A stretch of DNA of 64,000 nt from Chloranthus sessilifolius (lineage: Eukaryota > Streptophyta > Magnoliopsida > Chloranthales > Chloranthaceae). A program made the translations under genes and the position numbers. Shown here one piece after another: positions 46,421-58,239 of this stretch; position 1 is the stretch's first letter, and each line of letters opens with the position of its first letter. The notes beneath the pieces were generated by a model. That model saw nothing but the letters and a program-made list of their open reading frames with translations, was not told the origin of the DNA and did not search any database. The stretch is from NCBI GenBank assembly GCA_021018995.1, contig CM037585.1:69132646-69196645 (forward strand), read 5' to 3'.

Positions 46421-48173
46421 ATGAACCTCCGCCAAAGACTCGAGATGTCCGGGATAAGGAGATTGAGGTTAGGAGATCCTCCGCTATAGGGATACCACAA
46501 TAATCCCATATACGAGGAAGAATCTCCCCACAATTTAAACCAACAACCGGAGATTAACATGGCCGGTGACCAAGAGAATCCTTTTTCTACCCCGAACCCT
46601 AACAAAAACCAAAGTAGAGGGGAAAGCAGTAGTGGATAGAACCTCCCGGCCCGACAGATCATAGAGCTCAACATTCAAAGAATATAAAAAGGAGATGATG
46701 AAGCTGAAAAATTGCTCCGAGGATTGGCCGCCGCATATGAGACAATCAAGGGATGAGAAGACTCAGATGAACCAGAATGACGAGAGAGTGAGAGGTCGCC
46801 ACCTACGCCAAGCACGATATCAACCACGTGTCACCCCTAAGACCGGCCGCTCGCACCCTCTTCAATGACAATTCACAAGGCAGCGCTCACTTGCGGTCTT
46901 CCCAAAGAGATGCCACTGTAAGAGTCGAGGATCTTCCTAAGATGCTTGACAAATATATGGCTAAGAGGGAACGCCCTAGCCTCTCATTCAGATTCGACAA
47001 GTTTTGCCGAGAACTCGAATTTAACTTAACTGTCAAATTTAAAACAATGGTGTTGGGAATCCCAATCACCATCTGGCCCTTTTCTGCAACGACTGTCGGC
47101 CCATACGCCATATTCATGGACTTCTCATCCACTATTTCCAACGATCATTAGAAGAAAAAGCTCTAGACTAGTTCGCAGGACTACTGCTGTATAAGATAGA
47201 TATGTTTGATGACCGAGCTGGTTAATTCCTCGACCAATATAAACACTTAATCCAAGAAACAGTCAGCCTTAGCGATATTATGGCCGCAAAGCAGGAACCT
47301 GACGAAGAGTTCACTGATTTCGTTGCAAGATGGAGGAAACTTTTTACTATAACTGGTACCTCAATGAAAGAGAAAGACTCGGTCGACATTATCATCGACA
47401 ACACTAGAGAGCCCTTCCAAAGCGCACTCGTTATAAGTGACTGCCTCGATTTCGTAGCACTTCATTCCCGAGCCTCTCGTTTGGCACGACACATTAAAGG
47501 CGGGGACCTTGCTCTATCCATAGTTACCTCAAAAGCAGGCTCTTCAGGCGAATCAAAGTAAAAAAACAACAAGAAAGCATTGGGAATCAAGTAGGTTAAT
47601 ATTGTTGCCAATCAAGGACCGGATTTAGGAAACGAAAACTTTCAGCCAAGGAACTTCGAACAAAACCAAGGCCAGCAACAATACACAAATCGAACTAAGG
47701 CCTAAATTAACAGAGATATCCAAATCAAAACCAAGGCTAGAATCAAAATCAAGAGCAATATCAAAATAGGAACCAATATCCCAACACTTACCAAAACCCA
47801 AATACAACGCAGAATCGACCTGCCAACACCCAGAACTACAACAATGTACCTCTGCCACAAAACTTTAACCAACAAACCAAAGGCCCCTACCAGCCAAAAC
47901 GGGAATACTATCCTCCATTGCCTGATATCATTCCTAACATTTTCCATCTCCTCAACACCTAGAACCTTCTTAAATTTCCGTAGGAACGACCCCGACCTTG
48001 GCCCGTGAACCTAGATTATAGCAAGTATTGTGCATTCCACCGATATGTGAGACACAAGTTGAAAGACTTTTGGGTCCTCCAGGACGTAATCTATGACATG
48101 AACGAACGAAACTAAATCGACTGGGAAGCGCTCAGGAACTCAAACCCCAATGGCAACCAACCACCATAGAACT
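46421..48173 (+). pseudogene. gag: gag region of element D
   Basis: It opens MNLRQRLEMSGIRRLRLGDP and follows B's gag across its length: AARQEPDEEFTDFVARWRKL-type middle (47280-47561) with DNTREPFQSALVISDC and ARHIKGGD, then an Asn/Gln-rich linker and the CX2H-type zinc-knuckle region near 48030. The frame is broken in several places. It ends at the insertion of the C-family LTR. Confidence 0.7.
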
Positions 48174-49818
48174 TGATAGGATACATTTAATCACAAAGTT
48201 ACAATTTTCAACCTGATCTTTGATGGACCTTCCAAATAATGTGTTGATAAATAAGTAATAAAAAGATCCACTTAAAATAGTCAAAGAAGCAATTTGCTGC
48301 TCAACCTATGACCTTACAGCCCAAAGGCCAGCTAATCAAGCAGTCCACAAGAGCCTGAGAAATTCATGAGAATGTCTTGAACCCAACTGGGAATGCTTGA
48401 GGCCAAGTGTAGTTGCAAGGAATGAAGATTAAATCCACTAAGAGGTTGCTGGATGTTGAACAAATGAAGAACATTACACTAGAGATATGTGCCAACTGTG
48501 AAAGCACAAGGATAAACCTGTCGAGAGGTTAGCCTTAGCTGCCAGGAGGATCTGGTGCCCAAAAACTAAGATTTTGAGAAGATCTAGAAATTGTCAAGAG
48601 CTCCCCATTAGTTGTTGAGAGGTTATGAGGAGAAACTATGAAAATATCAAGAGGATGACAGATCCTGTCGAGAGGCTAGGAGTGCAATGAAAGATCTTAT
48701 CAACACCTTACCTAAAGGTGAAAGGGATCTCGAGAGGTTCCAGATACTTATCACAAGGTTCAGGAAAACCTATCGAGCAGTCTAATCCAACCTATTGACA
48801 GCTTGCCGGAAGCCATGCTCATTCTCGCGAGGATCAACCAACCTGTCGAGAACTCAAAAGAAGCCTATAAAGCTGTCGATAGGAATTTGTATAACCAGTC
48901 AACAGGTTGATTATAACCTGTCAAGAGGATGAATGAAATATGGGACAGAAGTCGAGATGTGCTCCAATCCAATCGAGAGCTACACAATCCTGTCGAAAGC
49001 CACAGGGAACCTGTCAAAATGAAGAACAAGCATACTCAGAACCTGTCGAGAGGTTCCCTGAACCTCTCAACACTTGAACTGGGAAATTCTCAGCAGGTTT
49101 CTTCAATAGCTGCATATTTCAGAAGTCTGTACACACATCCCAAAGCACATCAGCGACCCCTGGGGTATTTTTGGTATTCAACTCTGCACGATTGGAAACC
49201 CTAAACTACCTCACATGTATTTGCCTATTGTGGACCAATGGGAGAAGAGTTTTTAGAAGAGAAATCAGCCACATCAACAGCCCATAATAACATAATTATT
49301 CTCTTGAACTTTGATTGGCTGAAACGGATCTGAGACAGAGGAAGAAGGTATAAATAGAAGAGAAGTTTTACAGAAGGGGAGATCCAGAATTGGAGAGAAC
49401 CAGAGCATAGTTCGAGATCCATTTTCCCTCCAAAACTTCCTTCTCTCTTCCTACTTCTTCCATTCTCTCTTTAGCCAATCATGGCTGGCTAACTTCCTTT
49501 GAGCAGTAAGGGTGAGGTTGATCTATAATTTGGGAAAGTTGAGCGCATTATTGTGGGTCAAATGTTGCACAAACTACAAATCTGAGAGCATTTCATTGTA
49601 TATTGTATTTAATTCAATGAATTGTTGATTCTATTGCTTAATTAGATTTATAGATCATCTAGTTTCATTTGGTTCTCGATCGAATTTTTGTAGATGGGAC
49701 CAGCCCACCCACTTAATTGGTAGATCTCTTAAATACCATTTGATCTTCCTAGATCTGATAAACCTGTGGCTACTTATGCCTGTGGCCTAGCATCCACATC
49801 ATTTGTAGTGATTATCAT
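48174..49818 (+). mobile_element. C-family LTR (solo or element end) in D, cut by E
   Basis: It starts TGATAGGATACATTTAATCA and shares TTTGATGGACCTT with the C-family LTR at 28407 (TTTGATAGACCTT) and the AATTGTTGATTCTATTGC..TAGATC tail region with 29735-29790. There is no ORF. Element E interrupts it at about 49819, so its end is not in the window. Left flank GAACT. Confidence 0.6.
48505..49075. repeat. CCTGTCGAGAGGTT word cluster
   Basis: About eighteen degenerate copies of CCTGTCGAGAGGTT or CTCGAGAGGTTCC occur at intervals of 25-45 bp in the middle of the LTR, at the position where C's own LTR has CTCGAG words. Confidence 0.7.
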
Positions 49819-51370
49819 TATAGACACCCAAATTCGGCCCAAGGCCCGATCAGTCTGTACTCCGAGAGAGATGTACCCCTATGCTTCCGTGGCACCCTTG
49901 AACCCTTAGAGATCACCCATAAACCCTAGGATCCCTTCCCAGACCCAACTTGAACCCTTCTGAGCAGTTTATGGGAGGAGAGCTACAAAATTTTACACAG
50001 ACCATTACCGAGAATGCGTCATGTACAATTGGAAGGAGGACTTCTCCAGCTTTCCAGCAAGCCAAAGGTCACCCAAGTTGGAGTTATGGTTCAAAAGTTA
50101 TGGCCAATTGAAGTTTTACATAAAATCATGACTTTTGCTAAGGCGTGTGTATTACATACGCCCAGCAAATTTGGCCCTAGTTTGGTCAGGCGTATATATG
50201 ATATACGCCTGGCATTTTTGGGCCAAATTTGGCTAGGCGTATATAATACATACGCCCAACATAGGTAGGGCCCACTGCGGGCACCCACCTTCTCTGATCT
50301 CCTCTGATTTTCATGAAAATCACTGTACATAAACTGGGTGTATGTAATATATAGGCCCAGCTTAGCTACAGTAACTGTCATCAGATGCTCAAAATTCCTT
50401 CATCAGGTTTGACCTTTGGACCATCCCCTTGGTTGAGGTGGGTGTGTTAAGATTGGTTGCACCCCCTTTGAGCTTATATGCAACCCTTAAGTCACTTATG
50501 GTCTCACCCCATCATCTGTCATTGAAATCGGTTCCCCAAACCCCTAGGACCCTAAAAACCTAGAAAACCTTAGATGGGGGATTACCTAATTTCTAAACCA
50601 ATTAGCTCTTAAGTAACCCTCTAACCCACCTTTTCTCTATAAATATAGAGGCACCCCCTCTTCCCAAAGGGTTGAAAAAAATTAGGGTTGAAAGTTTTTT
50701 AGCTTAAGAGAGAGAGCCCTAGTGAGAGAAAGTTCTCTTTTATTTTTCATTCTTCAACCAGAATTCTAGCATGCTTAGTTCACCCCTTTCAATCCATTTC
50801 AACCATTAGATCACTCCTTTTTAGTCAAGCTTAGCCTCTAGCTTCACCCTACACTTCCCATCTACCGAATCCTAGCATTAGAATCCATTTCCCTACCATT
50901 TAAGTCATTTAAAGCCATCAGAAGTACACCGAAGCGAAGGTCTTCCACGGTGCAACAAGGACCTGTGAGCTCCGGCTCACCCCTCTCTTCCTCTACCTTC
51001 TTGGCATTTCCTCCGTCCAAGGATTCAAGCCGTTACGTCGCCGAAATTTCAGTTTGGCTCAAAGCTTGATAGACCATATTGCCTTCGGGCAAGCGGAAGC
51101 TCCACCCATTTATTTTTCATTTTAGCCATAGATAGAGACCGCTACGTGCAGGTTAATCGGGTGTCTAAACCCTTCCCGATCAATAACCGAAACCCCTACC
51201 CTAGAGTCTTTGGCAAAAATCGGTAAATCAGAGTCATATTTAGCACTTCGGTGCTCTAAATATTGATTTAAAGGTTTCTCGGGTCACCAAAAGCTCTGGG
51301 TGGCGACTCTACATTTATTCCATCGTGAGCGCATCGTCGCGACGGGTTCAAGAGAATCCATGGTCGTACA
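49819..51370 (+). repeat. 5' LTR of element E
   Basis: It begins at the TAGACACCCAAATTCGGC stretch and ends CATGGTCGTACA, 1.55 kb. It matches the solo LTR 32573-34203 in reverse. A likely TATA box CTCTATAAATATAGAG lies near 50636, followed by the region with TTGCCTTCGGGCAAGCGGAAG. The U3 part holds four palindromes. Confidence 0.85.
50141..50358. repeat. Four 23-bp palindromes in E's LTR, spacing 47, 47, 101
   Basis: Copies start at 50141, 50188, 50235 and 50336, with arms such as AGGCGTATA and TATACGCCT. Spacers carry CCAAATTTGGC-type words. Confidence 0.85.
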
Positions 51371-51372
51371 AA

Positions 51373-51390
51373 TGGCGACTCTGCTGGGGA
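51373..51390 (+). other. Primer-binding site of element E
   Basis: TGGCGACTCTGCTGGGGA two bases after the LTR end is a standard Tat-type primer-binding site, complementary to a tRNA 3' end. Confidence 0.85.
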
Positions 51391-52799
51391 TATCACCTTA
51401 GCGCTTCCCCTCTTGTTGGCCTTTTTTTTTAATCTTTACTAACCATTGCTATTTTTCTGATTTTCTACTATTTTTTCCTTCATTTTTGTTGTTTTTACTA
51501 ACATACTCACCCCTACGATTCGGTCCTTTAAGTGCCTTAGCCGATTGGTGGGCCTACTTGCGCCTTTAAATTTCAGTTTTTACGGTTTTGTCATTTAAGC
51601 CGCCTTAGCCGTTTGGCGGGCCTCCTCGCATCTACTTTTTACGTCATTTAAATTTCAGTCATTTACGAGCCTTAGCCATTTGGCGGGCCTACGTGCGCTC
51701 TTTATTTCAGTCATCATATCTCACCATTGAACGCCAGCCCGTTGAGGCGGCACGGGCTTGTCATCCCCGACCCGAACTTGAACTTGAACTTAAATTCACT
51801 CCCCTTTAAAAATTTGCAATTAAAAGTGAACCAACAATGTGGGGACATAATCAAATTTATTTTTGGGTGTTTTGGGTAGTTTTCGGGGGGTTTAGGCACA
51901 GATATAACTTGCCCGGTTCCCAGTAAGGCGGCATCCCTAGTGCTGATGCTCCAGAAAAGAACCACCCCTTCCAATACCTAATAAGGCGCTTACGCCGAAG
52001 GTATATCAGTTGGGTTTCCAATTTCGATCAAGCCATAAAACCCGCAATGGTGAGAGCGTAGACAGCCCGAATTTAGCCGTGTATCCCTAGGAAGTGGAAA
52101 GGAGTGACCCAATAACATACACAGCAGTCCCCGGGAGCATCACTCCCAGGAAACCAGTTCAAAAAGACTCATTTGGGCTTGCTGTTCACTGTCAAACCAA
52201 GCTGAAAGAACAATTTTTGTCAGGCGTATATATTATATACGCCTAGCAAAAAATTCCCAGAAATACTCAGGCTTATATAATATATGCGCCCAGCCAAAAT
52301 CCTCAGATTTAAGCCAGGCGTATATGATATATACGCCCAGCCAAATCTGCTTAGTTTTGGTCAGGCGTATATAATACATACGCCCAGTATAAACTGGGTT
52401 CAAGCAGCCCGATCTGAGGCCCAATCCACCACCCAAGTTCTCCGATTAGCGGTATTAGTGCCCGCAGTAGCCTCCCGCATTCTATAACACCCAATATGCC
52501 CCCGCCCAGTCAAAAGAAGGCGACTTCTCATTGATTTAATCCGGGGGATCAGGTCGTTTGCGTAGATTCCCTCACCTTCAATAGAACAAAAGGGTTCCCT
52601 TTCGCTTCTTCCAAAGTTTGTCGGATCCCGCCGTGGGACGTACTAAAGGTGCATATATCACTCGAGACGGGAATTTTCCTAGGGCACCAGATCATCATTC
52701 ATTTAAATAGGGGAGTTAATTTCCATTTGAAAAATCCAAATATATATATATATATAAAGAAAAATCAAAAACCCAAAAATATATATATATACTTTTGGT
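51391..52799 (+). other. Leader of element E
   Basis: No gene. It includes three spaced copies of a GCC(T)TTAGCCGTTTGGCGGGCC-like word (51530-51690) and the palindrome array at 52222-52385, then an AT run (52740-52757) before gag. Confidence 0.6.
52222..52385. repeat. Four 23-bp palindromes in E's leader, exact 47-bp phase
   Basis: Copies start at 52222, 52269, 52316 and 52363, exactly 47 bp apart. The arms are AGGCGTATA/TATACGCC as in the LTR arrays, but here the array is outside the LTR. Confidence 0.85.
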
Positions 52800-54494
52800 G
52801 TGACCATCACTACGGCGACCTCGAACCCAACCTGTAGAAAGAGAACCAGGAAGGTATTCGGCCCTCACCCAAGACATCAATACAACACTCGTCAACGGAT
52901 CATGTCGAGAGCCGATACATCCCCACCATCATCCCCATCTCATTCCCATGTAGGAGAAGACCCGATCTCCGATGCCTTCACCCAAACCCTGTTCGATGTC
53001 ACGGGTCCATTTGGGGCGCCCGTGTTCGCATCCACCCCATCCCTCTCCCTTACATTCTCCCAACATACCCCCATCCCATCCCCTACTGAAACCCCTCATT
53101 TCCTAACTGACCCATACATCCCCATCTCCCATCCATACACCCTTACCGCACCCCCTACTCCCAAAGACCCCATTGGGAGCCCCATCCCTCGCCTACCTCC
53201 CACATCCCATCCACCTCATAATCCATGCCCCCTACATCGTATATCTCATCCACCTCATCTCACATGCCATCCACATCACATGGCCCATCCACATCCCAAC
53301 ATACCCCCCCATTTACCCAGGTCGTGCCCAACTTTTCCTAGGGTATGACCAATAACCTACCATCTTCCATAGCCATACATCCATACCCTCCAAGCATAAT
53401 CATCCATACCCCCCATACCCGGGTCATGCCCAATTTCACCTGACCCCCTCCATCCTTGAGTGGGCCATCACCCTCCAATCTCACACCTGAATCCATGCCC
53501 TCAATGGAAGACATGAGAATGATGTATGCCCTGTGGGCTGCCTCTCGGAGCCCTACATCCCAAACCCCACATCCAGGTCTCCAAAACCTCCATACTCCAT
53601 TCCCTCATGACCATGCCCAACCACCCATCATTCATACCATCCAAAATCCCACACATCAATCCCAGGCCCAGGTCCAAGCCCAAGCCCACTCATCTCATGC
53701 CCAAACCCACACAAATCCATGGGCTCAAGTCCAAATATCTTTAGAACCATGGGCCCAGGCCCACTCCCAAACCCAAGCTCAGGCCCAGGCCCAAGCCCAT
53801 CATACCCAAGACCACTCCTCCCAGGCCCAAACCATCAGACCCAGGCCCAGGCCCAAAACCATCAAGGCCCATGGGGCCAAGCTCAAACCCATCAGACCCA
53901 GGCCCAAGGTCCATCACCCCACACCCAATACCCACATGGCCCATTAGCCCAAACCCAACAGGGCCCATTGGCCAAAAATCATACCAACCCCCACACCCAG
54001 GCCCAAGGCCCATCTACCCAAGCCTTCCAAAACCATCAAGCCCAAATCCATCAAACCCCAGGCCCATCCACCCACACTCATCAAGGCCCGTTCACGATCC
54101 CCTTACCCCTCCACCAGTACCCTTCATTCACCTATACCCCTTACACCCCCATTCCGCCTCCAACGAAAAATCCGATCCACTCCATTCCTCAAACCACACC
54201 TACAGCATCCCGCCACATCAACCACACCCCCATCACCCCCAGAATATGCACCCAGCTCAGCACATCATTCATCCACCAACCACTCATCCATTCATTCCTT
54301 CCCATCCCCTACAAACCTTGTGGCCCCACCAGGTCATCCAACCCATCACCTCCCATGTCCAAATAGTGGACCTCGCCCCTCACCAGTACAATGACCAACA
54401 GTACAAGGAGGACGAGATCCGCAATAGTGGAGGAGTTCCCAGCTTCGACCCTCCCAGGCCCACCATCGTCACACCTAGGGTCGAACAAGATTAG
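52800..54494 (+). pseudogene. gag: gag N-terminal, Pro/His/Gln-rich part of element E
   Basis: The first frame (52800-53348) starts TSNPTCRKRTRKVFGPHPRH and becomes Pro/His/Thr/Ser-rich. The next part (53456-54494) is dominated by short repeats that read Gln-Ala or Pro-Ser depending on frame. Such disordered N-terminal regions precede the capsid domain in Tat elements. The start codon is uncertain and the region is broken. Confidence 0.55.
53640..54080 (+). repeat. CCCAGGCCCAAG minisatellite in E gag
   Basis: Six- and twelve-base words (CCCAGG, CCCAAG, CCCATC) repeat about 40 times, giving long Gln-Ala or Pro-Ser runs. All three frames are open for long distances for this reason, so overlapping frames here are artefacts. 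Confidence 0.85.
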
Positions 54495-54572
54495 GGGGAG
54501 GCAGTCCTCGCTATAGCCTCAAAAAAATCAGAGCAGCTGAAAGAATAGATTGACAGAATACAGAAGCAGCTG

Positions 54573-55594
54573 ATGAAGATGGGAGGAGTAGAGCTGCATT
54601 CGAAAGACTTTTCAGACTTATGTCTGTTCTCGGATGTCCCCTTTCTATTCTCAGATGTCCCCCTGCCACAGAAATTTAAGATGCCATCATTCGATAAATA
54701 TAATGGCACTGGCAACCCCATCGCCCACTTAAAATCTTACTGTGGGGATATGTGCCAGTACGGCTGAGATGAATGACTCCTCATCAAAGTGTTCTAAAAG
54801 AATCTAATGGGCCCAGCACTGAGATGGTTCACATCCCTAGAACCATTCATGATAAAAACTTGAAAAGATCTGACACAATTATTCCAAGAACAATATGTCT
54901 ATAACATAGACATAGAGCCAAGGAAGTCAGATCTGGCCCGTTTGAAGCAAAGACATGATGAAACTTTCAGTGCCTACTTAGGAAGGTGGAGGGCATTGGC
55001 CGCCCGGGTGACCCACTGAATTCTCGATGATGAGCAGATTGAATTGATAACCAAGGGAGCTCTCTCCGGTCATCAGCGTTTTTTTATGTATCGTGAGTCC
55101 GATTTTTTTGATTTGGTAAAATATAAGATGCCTTTAGAGATGGCAGGTTGGGAAAGAGCGTGGCCAGCGGGGCCACCGGAGTTTGAAAAGTCGTCAAACC
55201 AATTATTGATAGAAGACTAGGGACAGAGGTACAGAACATCGTTTACTCCCAGGCCAATACCGATGCCCCCCCGATACAGCTCCAGGCCACACAACCACCC
55301 CCAGCCCGTTTCGAGCAAGCGCCAAGGCTAAACAATGGATCGAGAGCCCCATTTACCCAGGAATAGATGAGAGCATGATTCGAACGGGTGTTCATGCCAT
55401 TGGGGCAATCTTTAAGTATCTTATTGCCAGTGTTGCTATAAAAGGGTCTGGTCAATTTACTCTAGCCTCGCCCACAACCCAATCCAATCCGGAAAACCTA
55501 TGACCCGAACCTGCATTGTAACTTCCACCAGGGACCGGGTCACCCTACGGACCGGTGCTTCCCACTAAAGCACGCGATCAAAGATTTAATAGAG
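54573..55594 (+). pseudogene. gag: gag capsid and zinc-knuckle region of element E
   Basis: LPQKFKMPSFDKYNGTGNPI then HLKSYCGDM is the classic start of the plant retrotransposon gag domain. Further on come RKSDLARLKQRHDETFSAYL (about 54913-54980) and the knuckle CX2HX4HX4C in HCNFHQGPGHPTDRCFPLKH (about 55511-55572), the same spacing as in B. Several breaks. Confidence 0.75.
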
Positions 55595-56832
55595 GTGAGA
55601 AAAATTGTTCCCATGCCGCTTCCTCAAGGGCAGAACCAAAACATCCATCAATCCCCTCTACCACAGCACCCAGGAGGCCCCAGGCCTAACATCCATTGGG
55701 TAGAAGAGGAAGAAGAAGAGTTTGACCCCTCGGATTACATCAGTAATCAAGAGGAGTTTTCATTTCACATGTTGAATAAGGACGAACCATTTGTAGGGGT
55801 GATCGAGCAGTTGTATTTAGCCGATTACTTCCCCACCCCGCTCCCGCCTATCAAATCCAAACGGGCACAGCCCCGCCACAATCATAAATATATCTGCCCC
55901 ACTCCCAATTTACCCCACAGTACACACCACCTCCCAATCACCCCATCCTATACACTATCCCACCATCAACCACCCCATATACCTCTCCGTCACACCCAAA
56001 TTATCCCACGCCATATATAACTCCACCATCCCCATACTACCCTACCCCATACACACCCCCAAATCTCTCCACCCAATACACAACTCTGCCATCCCTAAAT
56101 TATCTCATCCCGTACACAACCCCAAATCCCACCACCCAGTATACCACCTCGCCATCCCCAAATCATCTTGCCTAATACACAACTCCACCATTCCCAAATC
56201 ACCTCGCTCCATGCACAACTCCATCATCCCCAATTTACCCCATTTCATCCACGAACCCATCATCGCCCCACTATGCTATCCCATATACAAACCCTTTATA
56301 TCCGTACTCCCTTGCTCCATCCGCTACCCCGTCATATCCCTATCACCCCGCTCCACTCACACCTCCGACATCTCCCAGTCACTCCATCCCATGCAACATG
56401 CCACTCATCCCCAGTTATCCCGTCTCACACCCCATCCCGCCAGCTCTTAATCACACCCCTCAATATCCGATCCCATCGCCCTCCGACCCCTCCATCCCAG
56501 TCACACTCCCACCATCCCTTCGCTATTTTACCCCCAATCCAACTCCACCCCCACCCAAACAAACAACCCCTCACCCACTCCCCTTATCACCCGCTCCCAA
56601 TCACCACTGGTCTTATCACGCCCAGGTAATGCCTGTACAAGCCCCCTTCACACCCATAAATCCAACCTCGCCAATTCCCGCCACTACCGTTCCGCCCCCT
56701 ATTAGAGTCAACCTAGTTGGACTCGAGAATCCGACGCACCCAGCCCAATCCTCCCCAGAATCACCATGCACTTCCTTCCTCATCCCGAAATCTACCTATG
56801 ACCCGCATCAAGTGCCGTTAAGCTATGAATAG
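55595..56832 (+). pseudogene. Pro/His-rich linker of element E with an acidic start
   Basis: The 55595-56020 frame has WVEEEEEEFDPSDYI and FSFHMLNKDEPFVGVIEQLY, then passes into Pro/His/Tyr-rich repeats that continue in other frames to 56832 (ending SYE before the next ORF). Such linkers join gag and protease in the Tat group. Confidence 0.5.
55900..56640 (+). repeat. CACCATCCCCAAATCACC-type repeats
   Basis: C-rich degenerate units of about 27-33 bp (CCATCCC.A.ATCACCCC.., CACCATCCCC) repeat some 25 times. They encode Pro/His/Ser/Thr-rich sequence in any frame. Confidence 0.7.
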
Positions 56833-57045
56833 ATGAACATGAATGCTGGTTGCAACTGAGAGGAGACTATTTAATTTATTACCCGGTCAGACAGGATTTC
56901 TACACAGTCGGAAGCATCGGGGGCCGTCAGAGGAGAAGAGAAGAAGAAAGAGGAGGCCGCAGGGAACCCCTTTGAGAAAATGGCCAGAGAGCACATGTTG
57001 GAGACATAGCTCAAGAGAACACTCGCACATATTACTGTGTGAGAT

Positions 57046-58239
57046 TTGTTAATCACGTCCCCGCTCCACTTTCAAGCCTTAATGGGAGCACTCAAAGACG
57101 CACATATTTTCATCCACGTAACCCCAGATGAAGTGGGGGAAATAATCGGGCAAGTATTAGCCCTAAATGCCATCTCATTCACTGATGCGAATCTGCCACT
57201 CGAGGGGAGCAACCACTCTAACCCCCTAAATATAATAGTAGAAACAGGGAACCTAGTGGTGCCGTTGGTCTTAATAGACAATGGGTCAACACTGAACGTA
57301 TGCCCTCTAAGGACGGCAATCAAAATTGGTGCAAATCCCAACACCTTTCGGCCATCCATAGCAAGCGCCAGGGGATTCGACTACACTAGGAGAGAAATCA
57401 TAGGAGAAGTAGACCTCGACCTGATCATCGGGCCGAAAACCTTCACCATCCCCTTTCAGGTGATGGACATCAAGTCTACATTTAATCTACTGTTAGGCCG
57501 ACCGTGGCTACATGAGATCGGGGCAATACCATCAACTCTACACCAAAAACTCCGATTCATCTCAGAGGGAAAAATCGTCACCATCTTAGGTGAAAGCAGA
57601 GAAGACAGGGAGAGGAGCATTCTTCATATTGAGAATTCGAAAGTGCTTAACATGTCGCACACAGCAGATGACACCGATCTCCATCGATTTGAGTATGACT
57701 TCTCAACCGTTACCCTCAAGTCGACTGAAAAAAACCCTGCCAAAACTAGTGGAGGAATGGATGCTGCTGTGTTCATGCTCTACAAATGGGGCCACCAAAA
57801 AGGGAAAGGGCTGGGCCCGTGCCTTCAAGGAAGAAGAGACCCTGTCAGGGCCAAGGGGCAGCAAACCAAATTTAGCCTGGGCTACAGGCCCATTGAAGAA
57901 GAAGTCAGAGAGGTCAAAGAAAAGATAAGAGCCGCGGCAGTCGCCAGGGCCAGAGGAATCAACCTAGAAGAACCTCACGCTCGACCCCACATCCGTCAAA
58001 TAATTGTGAGCGTCGAGGTGGTAAAGATTGATCTGAATGGGGAGACGAGGGTAACCCCACACGAGCCTGCTTTCGCCCACCCCACCAACCCTTACATCAT
58101 CCCCCCAGACCTTGAGGTGGACTTAGCCGCCCTCTCCTTATTTGAGGAGCAAGTCCCCCGGTCCACCCATCACTCTAGCACCAGCCACTTTGGGCCTATC
58201 CTAACCATAGAGGACAGGGTCCCAGAGGATCCTTCATAA
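57046..58239 (+). CDS. Protease and G-patch ORF of element E
   Basis: An open 397-codon frame. The N-terminal 60 residues include HVTPDEVGEIIGQVL. The protease active loop is VPLVLIDNGSTLNVCPL (near residues 73-89), followed by DVKSTF-like MDIKSTFNLLLGRPWLH with the conserved LLGRPW. A G-patch follows (YKWGHQKGKGLG, LQGRRDPV, 57757-57846), then a Glu/Lys/Arg-rich helix (EEEVREVKEKIRAAAVARAR). The retropepsin-type enzyme processes the polyprotein, and G-patches bind RNA or helicase partners. The ORF stops before RT. The true start is unknown, since the frame is normally continuous with gag. Confidence 0.8.
   Translation: MLITSPLHFQALMGALKDAHIFIHVTPDEVGEIIGQVLALNAISFTDANLPLEGSNHSNPLNIIVETGNLVVPLVLIDNGSTLNVCPLRTAIKIGANPNTFRPSIASARGFDYTRREIIGEVDLDLIIGPKTFTIPFQVMDIKSTFNLLLGRPWLHEIGAIPSTLHQKLRFISEGKIVTILGESREDRERSILHIENSKVLNMSHTADDTDLHRFEYDFSTVTLKSTEKNPAKTSGGMDAAVFMLYKWGHQKGKGLGPCLQGRRDPVRAKGQQTKFSLGYRPIEEEVREVKEKIRAAAVARARGINLEEPHARPHIRQIIVSVEVVKIDLNGETRVTPHEPAFAHPTNPYIIPPDLEVDLAALSLFEEQVPRSTHHSSTSHFGPILTIEDRVPEDPS

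Larger units (their letters stand above)
43662..48173 (+). mobile_element. Element D: partial Tat-like LTR retrotransposon
   Basis: D shows a 5' LTR, primer-binding site and gag closely related to B's, then is cut at 48174 by a C-family LTR. The rest lies outside the window. Left flank TAAGT (43657-43661) is the candidate target duplication in element C. D's gag has several breaks. Its LTR is clearly a different subfamily from B's, being shorter and more diverged than B's two LTRs are from each other. Confidence 0.75.

Noticed and set aside
50141-52385. CRISPR-like regular repeats
   Set aside because: Spacing is regular, but the spacers are themselves similar, the repeats lie in an LTR and leader, and the sequence is eukaryotic.
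53501-54494. Several overlapping long frames on both strands
   Set aside because: They arise from the CCCAGG/CCCAAG minisatellite, which has no stop codons in most frames.
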